This document shows positions 55,084-60,000 of a stretch of DNA of 60,000 bases, piece after piece. The stretch lies in the NCBI GenBank assembly GCA_014529385.2, contig CM043965.1:66189190-66249189 (forward strand). Reading direction: 5' to 3'. The stretch comes from Adiantum capillus-veneris. Its lineage: Eukaryota; Streptophyta; Polypodiopsida; Polypodiales; Pteridaceae. Numbering within the stretch: the stretch's first letter is position 1; each line of letters begins with the position of its first letter. The notes under the pieces are model-generated. The model did no database searches and was not told where the DNA came from. It worked only from the letters and a program-made list of their open reading frames with translations. Made by a program: the position numbers and the translations under genes.

Positions 55084-58000
55084 TCAATACAGTCCTATCG
55101 TCTTGAGCATCTGCAAATGTGATTCGTATCGTAGGTTGCCGATGGTCAAGGTTGGGCCGAGTATTTTGCTCTCGTGGGTGAAAAAGCCGGTGTAGAAAGC
55201 TTCTTCGAATGTTTGCATGTGGAAGCTAGGCAAAAACATAATCCTTTGGTATAGGAGGTGTAACACTTTTGGAGAAGGCTGCAATGAAAGATCGTACATC
55301 ATATCAGTCACCGTGTCGGCCGTCGATAGTAGACTCGAGGTCGTGGCTTTATCTGGCGCGAACACTTCAATGCAAGCTAAGAGAGTCCTGCAGATTTTTT
55401 TGAGCATCTGACATGAAAGGTCAGGAGAGCCAGTAAAGAGCTTGATGGTGCCCGTTCGGGTTTTCACCATGTAGGCTTTACCTATTCTCTCTCCTGCCTT
55501 TGGTCCTGGCATCCTGGGATAATTAAACCAATTTGGCTTCTTTTCTGCAATCCTGCCATGCTCTTTCTAGTTTCTGACTCTTGGCACCGGGCAGAAGGTT
55601 GCATCCTCCCGAATCTCCTTTGGTGCCTCCACCAAGTAGATGAGGTAGGCTGGGTATTTGTTCAGCCAACCTTTCCTCCATCTAGGTTGTGAATCCATTA
55701 TCTTCTTTGATTGTTCCTCCTTTGTGATGTCGCCTTCGTAAAGAGCGACATACTACTCCTCCTCTATTCTCTTTTTCGTCTTTAGCACTTCAAATTTCAT
55801 CAAAGGGAAAGGCAGGCTGGGTTGCATCCACTGTTCATGGAGCACTTTTGTGTCTAGTCCCTGAAGTCTAATGGAGATTAGGAGTCTCCTCTCCCATTCC
55901 ATTTCCACCTTGGCACTCTCCTCTGCTGACTTTTCTATTTGGTCATGGAGCCTTTGTTCTTCTTCTTCAGAGATTCTTGAAGTCGAGGCCACCTCTTGAG
56001 CTGGGGCTGGATCTTCAATTGTGGTTGCCTCTCCAGTTTCTGGTAGCTCTATGGCTGCTCCACCTGATTCTTCTTGTGGTGTCTCTGTCTCTCTTCTTTG
56101 TTGCTCTTGTAGATCTTGGAGCTGTTTGCAGAGGGCCTCATTCTCTGTCCGTAGTGTTTGATTTTCTAATGTGAGCCTCTCCTCTGCGGCCAATGATCCC
56201 TCCGCAATGTGCAACCTTTGCACTTGGTCTAATCTTAGCTCTCTTTGTAAGCTTCGGACCTGGTCTTCCAAAACTGGTACGATAGCTCCCTCTTGTTCGG
56301 TTCCTGCTCTGCTAGATCTAGGGGTAGACCTGAGTCTAGTGATTGTTCTTTCTTGGAGCTCGACTCTTTCCCTTAGCTCAATGAGCTCATCCTTAGCCGC
56401 CTCCAACTCATCCTCTATCCGCTCCCTTGCTTCCTGTGCACTTGTTACTTCTCTTGAAGCCTCGGCTAGCTGGAGTACCAAGCCGTCTCTCTCGTTTTCC
56501 GCGTCATAGAGTGATGCTTTATGACTTTCAGATTCAGTCATAGCATTCTCTAAATTTCTATGCAAGTCTGCTTCCCTTTGTTTGGCTGTCTCAATCTCTA
56601 CTTCCTTTGCCTTGGACCTTTCTTTTATCTTACTGAGCAGTTCATGCACCATGTGCATGTCTTTTTCATCATCATCTGTCAACTCTAAAGCTCTTTCCGC
56701 CACCACCTCCACTGGCTTTGGCTCTTCTAGTACTTTCGGTTCGTCCAGTTTCTCTTCACTTTCTTTTTAACTCTTTGTCTTTTTCTCCGTCCCTCTCCGT
56801 TCATCTTGTTTTTGTAGGGTGATCCCATAAACTGCCTCAAGGGCCTCTTCTTCGGTGTATTCTATCTCTACTAGATCCTCATAATCATTTCTCTTTTGCT
56901 GAACTGGATCTATCTTCTTTTCTTTGGTCTCGGCTTCTGGCTTTTCCAAAACATCTGTGTCCACCTCTACTGTGGTCTCTTCCACAATTTTTTCCGTCTT
57001 CTTCGGACTTGGTACATCAGTCATAGAGGGATGTTTGTCCTCAGCTTCCTTGGCTTTCCCTTTGTCGGCTTGCCCATCTTTCTCTTGAGGCTTAGTAGAC
57101 CCATCTACTTTCCTTTTCCCCTTGTCGTCTTTTTTCAGCTCAGCTTTTAATTGATGTACCTCCTCTTCAGTGTATGGCTCGACAGGTTGCTGCTCCAAAA
57201 TAGCCTCTGACTCCTCATAAGCTTTAATATATTGATCGTATTGATCAATATGTGGCCTGGCTGAGCTAGTTCCGACTTTAGTGGGGTATGGCACCCACTT
57301 TTCTTCAAAGTCACCCTTTAGAGCTCTTTCCGCTCTATACTGCTCCACTAATCTTTCCATCCTTGCCGCTTTCTGACTTTTGGTTTGCTTGGGAGCAACC
57401 TTCTTCTTTACTTTCTTCTTAAGTGGCTTGTCCACATCCTCTTCAGGTTCTGAAACTACTTCTAGTTTCCGGCGTGCTCTTGTGGATGCCCTCTTGGGTA
57501 CTTCGGGCTATTCTTCCTCCTCGTCGGCTTCTCTAAGCCACTCATTCTGGGAGGGAGCCTTTGGCCAATGATCTCTAGCTCCAATAGCTTCATAAGCTAT
57601 TCTTGTCAGAATTTTCGCTCCTTCTATGTATTTTGGCTTCTCGTTGTGCATGGCAATTACTTGCTCGTGGATGTGTTGAGCGTAATTCACCTCTTTTGGC
57701 ATATTGCTCTTTAATGCCCATGTGATGGTGGTCGCAATGGCACGGGGTGGTGTCGTATTCTTTTGTGGTCTTTTACAGCAAACATGAAGAAATTGGTTGT
57801 ACAGTCGGCAAAGGGTTGCCGCTCTTGGGTCCGCCATATCTCCATAGGTCGCATTCTGTTTCTTGGGCCCATAGATCTCTATGGTTTCTCTTCTTTCCGT
57901 GACCGAGCTCCCTTTGTTGTGCAGCTTCAATGCGTCTGCAATTAGCTGTGGAGTGATCTGTACTTCTACCTTCTCTCCATCCATGGCTGTCAATGTGGTT

Positions 58001-58359
58001 TTTCCATCCTTCTAAATGGATGTTGCCAACTCGTACACTCTTCTTGTATCCACACCTGATGGTCTCGAGGTGAAGAAACTGTGCAAGTCTGCCCTTTCCA
58101 GGTACCTGCTGATGTCTCCTGACCTGCTATAATCTACCAATTCCTGTGGGATCATCGGTACATCCACCGCTTGGCCTTGAGGATCTCTGAAAGTCCCCTG
58201 GTAGATCTTTATTCCCTCTTTCTCCAATACTGCTTCATCCACCCAAGTTTTGGTTGGCTTGAGGGTTTCTGTTGGAATGTCAAAGGGTTCCGCTTCTGCA
58301 ATAGCATCTTTGATTGTCGGTCTTTTTCTCTTCGTTGCCGATGACTTGGTGGAATCCAT
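55084..58359 (-). pseudogene. LTR-X long ORF: unrecognised protein, 1,091 codons with five in-frame stops
   Basis: One minus-strand frame runs from ATG 58359 to TGA 55084 without any frameshift. It is broken only by TAG at 58014-58012, 57510-57508, 55755-55753 and 55569-55567 and TAA at 56769-56767. The start MDSTKSSATKRKRP has a basic cluster like a nuclear signal. Codons 1-285 look globular (includes VQITPQLIADALKLHNKG and AATLCRLYNQFLHVCCKRP). About 285-540 is Lys/Glu-rich and disordered. About 550-760 is a strong coiled coil (LQLAEASREVTSAQEARERI and LRTENEALCKQLQDLQEQQ). A Glu/Thr/Pro-rich linker follows, and the C-terminal 230 codons look globular again (LHLLYQRIMFLPSFHMQTFE). I do not recognise the protein. 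It has no zinc knuckle. Its position suggests a gag-like or accessory role. Confidence 0.7.
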
Positions 58360-58525
58360 GGATCCTGTAACTCCAATTTCAGAAGTTAGCGTCTTTTTAG
58401 TACTGAAAGCCGAAGTGAAGCTTTTAACTATCCAAATGACTTGAAAATTGAAACATGAGCTATTCAGAGCCTAAGGATGCAAGGTAGGTGAAAAAATATG
58501 CAAAATGGGCTCAAAATCATGCTGG

Positions 58526-58549
58526 AGACATCATATGTGTATGATGTCT
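58526..58549. promoter_or_regulatory. Palindrome copy 1 (CGCG centre changed to TGTG)
   Basis: It differs from the other copies only at the centre: ATGTGT instead of ACGCGT, two C-to-T changes at CpG sites. Confidence 0.85.
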
Positions 58550-58809
58550 TTTGTGTCAAAATCTTCATATTGGTTGTGCTTGTAGCTGATAGTGTATACA
58601 TGATTATCATATGCTTGGATTTGAGTTTGGATCCCATTTGGTCAAGTTTTGGCCAATTTAGTCCAGTTCCGGCTCTTGGAAAAATTTTGAAAGGGAATTG
58701 GATTTTATGATCCAAATTGGATAAAATTTGGTGGTTCACTTTCAAATGGCATGTAGATCACTTCTGTTTGGTGGTTGAAGCCCTGAGGTGCCAAAATCAC
58801 ATAGTGAGA

Positions 58810-58829
58810 ACATCATACGCGTATGATGT
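58810..58829. promoter_or_regulatory. Palindrome copy 2
   Basis: The 20-bp core ACATCATACGCGTATGATGT is perfect; the outer left base pair is disturbed (GAGAACATC). Confidence 0.9.
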
Positions 58830-58942
58830 CTTTTAGTGTATTTTTGGACCAAATTTCTCTATAAGCTTGGATTTGGCTTTAGATAGGCTTATTCAGTGGA
58901 TTTATGAAGTTTGGATAGATATTGGGCTAAAAATGGCTCTGG

Positions 58943-58966
58943 AGACATCATACGCGTATGATGTCT
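58943..58966. promoter_or_regulatory. Palindrome copy 3
   Basis: Perfect 24-bp palindrome, followed by TTT. Confidence 0.92.
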
Positions 58967-59227
58967 TTTTCATCAATTTTGCATGGGATTGGTTCTGTGG
59001 ACTCCCCATGTACTAGTGAAGGACCGTCTCTACTCAAATCTTGGTTTGGACTTGAGTATGTTGGATTTGGGCCAAAAATAGGCTTTAGGTGAAGGATTTT
59101 CCCTCAATTGGGCTAATGGGGTGATCCTCTTGACCAAATGGTTCCAAATTTCATATGTAGCATGTATTAGATATATATAATGGATGTATGATGACAAATG
59201 AGCAGTTTTGGCTCTGTAAGTGCAAAT

Positions 59228-59251
59228 AGACATCATACGCGTATGATGTCT
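59228..59251. promoter_or_regulatory. Palindrome copy 4
   Basis: Perfect 24-bp palindrome, followed by TTTGTGTCAAAAT as in copy 1. Confidence 0.92.
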
Positions 59252-59511
59252 TTTGTGTCAAAATGGTGCTTTTTGGTTCCAGATAGCTTGTAGATGTGTT
59301 TAACAACAATCCTACAAAGTTTCAATGAGTTTGGAGTTATTTTGACAAAATTAGGACCAAAAATCAATTTTATGGCCTACTTTGCGTCTTTTTGGTTTTC
59401 CTTGGATTTTCTAACTCCAATTCTCATGATACTTGGTTCATAGGATGTGATTAACATGTGAAATGAGGCTATGCACTCAAATGTTGAAATGGATGTGAAA
59501 TTCATACTGTG

Positions 59512-59535
59512 AGACATCATACGCGTATGATGTCT
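59512..59535. promoter_or_regulatory. Palindrome copy 5
   Basis: Perfect 24-bp palindrome, followed by TTTCTTG. Confidence 0.92.
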
Positions 59536-59627
59536 TTTCTTGAAATGTTGGTCCTTTTGTGCAAAGAATGCTTTGTGCTAGTGCCCTAAGCCCTGCTAAC
59601 TAGTTTTCAACTTAAGAAGTCATCAGT

Positions 59628-59917
59628 TTAGCTAAAAAGCCCCCTTATAGGCATTTCAGTCTCCGAAGTCGTCTTTTTGCCTTGGAGTTGAATCTCTTCA
59701 ACTTTTCTTCTCGAGAGTTGCATTTCCAGCTCATTGGATATGTTGTGAAGCCATCTATTTGGTTGAACTTGACTTTGGCTCCCCGTTCTCCATCTTTCTC
59801 CATTTGGTTGCCCGAAAGCGTCTTTTTCACCATCGGTAAGTGAATCAGCTTTCTTTTGGGTTTTGCTTGCAAACATAAGTCATCAATAGTTACTTGAAGC
59901 TGCTTGTGAAGTTTCAT
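59628..59917 (-). other. Possible small ORF of LTR-X, upstream of the palindrome array
   Basis: Two overlapping minus-strand frames are open here. The one at 59876-59628 (82 codons) ends with a helical, charged stretch (ISNELEMQLSRRKVEEIQLQ) and looks the more protein-like. The other (59917-59645) is very Lys/Arg-rich. Neither has a recognised domain. If real, one would be the first ORF of LTR-X or part of its gag. Confidence 0.3.
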
Positions 59918-60000
59918 TTCATTCGGTCGTCAATTTCAGCCGTTATGCCAAAATGACGCTTTGTGTGTCTGTCGTCGAATCGGTTGTTTTGACTCACTTT

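Larger units (their letters stand above)
58445..59640. repeat. Array of ~142-bp diverged units carrying a 24-bp palindrome
   Basis: Palindromes at 58526-58549, 58808 (core 58810-58829), 58943-58966, 59228-59251 and 59512-59535. The half-site is AGACATCATACG, followed by its exact complement. Start-to-start distances are 282, 135, 285 and 284, close to multiples of 142. Between them, weakly conserved words recur in register: GGCTCTGGAG just before the palindrome, TTTTGTGTCAAAAT after it, and CTTGGATTTGG about 80 bases on. At two of the vacant 142-bp positions (near 58667 and 59085) the flanking words are found without the palindrome. No gene in this stretch. Confidence 0.9.
54121..60000 (-). 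mobile_element. LTR-X: LTR element without recognisable pol, carrying a long unrecognised ORF
   Basis: 54121-55034 begins TG and ends CA and has a minus-strand TATA (GGTATATAAGCC). On its inner side the minus strand has a purine tract (GCGGAGGGGGGGAG, 55050-55035) directly before TGTTGAGCC, the typical arrangement of a 3' LTR. Upstream lies a single long frame (58359-55084), then a palindrome array and another small frame. The 5' LTR and primer site would lie beyond 60000. No protease, RT, RNase H or integrase motif was seen in the window. Confidence 0.72.

Noticed and set aside
58445-59640. CRISPR-like array of palindromic repeats
   Set aside because: Plant nuclear context, spacings of 135-285 bp, spacers that are themselves diverged repeats, no cas genes.

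Overview
The window looks like repeat-dense nuclear DNA of a land plant. Signs are one intron-bearing eukaryotic-type adenylate kinase gene, Ty3/gypsy and copia-like LTR elements primed by initiator-Met tRNA sites (TGGTATCAGAGC and variants), plant-type LINEs, a hAT transposon, and very long CT/GA/GT microsatellites and G runs. A large-genome lineage such as a fern is plausible but cannot be proven from this sequence. No tRNA, rRNA or CRISPR array was found, and nothing is prokaryotic.

Layout. 1-1740: a minus-strand LTR element (gag N-terminus, primer site, part of its LTR). 1741-8328: Gyp1, a decayed gypsy element on + with both LTRs, gag, protease, RT, RNase H, integrase and a chromodomain remnant. 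8329-14560: Gyp2, a related gypsy element on -, tail-to-tail with Gyp1, with gag fused to integrase by an internal deletion. A 3.46 kb hAT transposon (8571-12030) with an apparently intact 708-aa transposase sits inside its integrase. 14560-16740: decayed LTR-like sequence and microsatellites. 16745-18444: adenylate kinase on -, five exons, with the last exon not found. 19067-20313: a gypsy integrase fragment with an exact in-frame 207-bp duplication. 21129-33611: Gyp3 on +, whose 5' LTR is split by a 6.4 kb LINE (LINE-A, minus strand) and whose reverse transcriptase core is deleted. 33612-37600: LTR scraps and unassigned AT-rich DNA. 37618-40566: a small copia-like non-autonomous element with another LTR nested in it. 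40567-50900: mostly non-coding DNA with several dispersed and tandem repeat families. About 51000-54120: LINE-B on +, cut by an LTR at 54121. 54121 to beyond the window: LTR-X, a minus-strand LTR element with no recognisable pol. It carries one long reading frame (1,091 codons, five stops) for an unrecognised, coiled-coil-containing protein. Upstream of that frame is an array of five copies of a 24-bp palindrome spaced at multiples of about 142 bp.

How it fits together. The only likely host gene is adenylate kinase (ATP + AMP = 2 ADP). The rest is nested transposon history. Many premature stops look like CAG-to-TAG or CGA-to-TGA changes, as expected where methylated cytosines in silenced plant transposons mutate to T. 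The hAT transposase is free of such damage and is probably young. The most unusual signal is LTR-X: its palindrome array and its unrecognised long reading frame.
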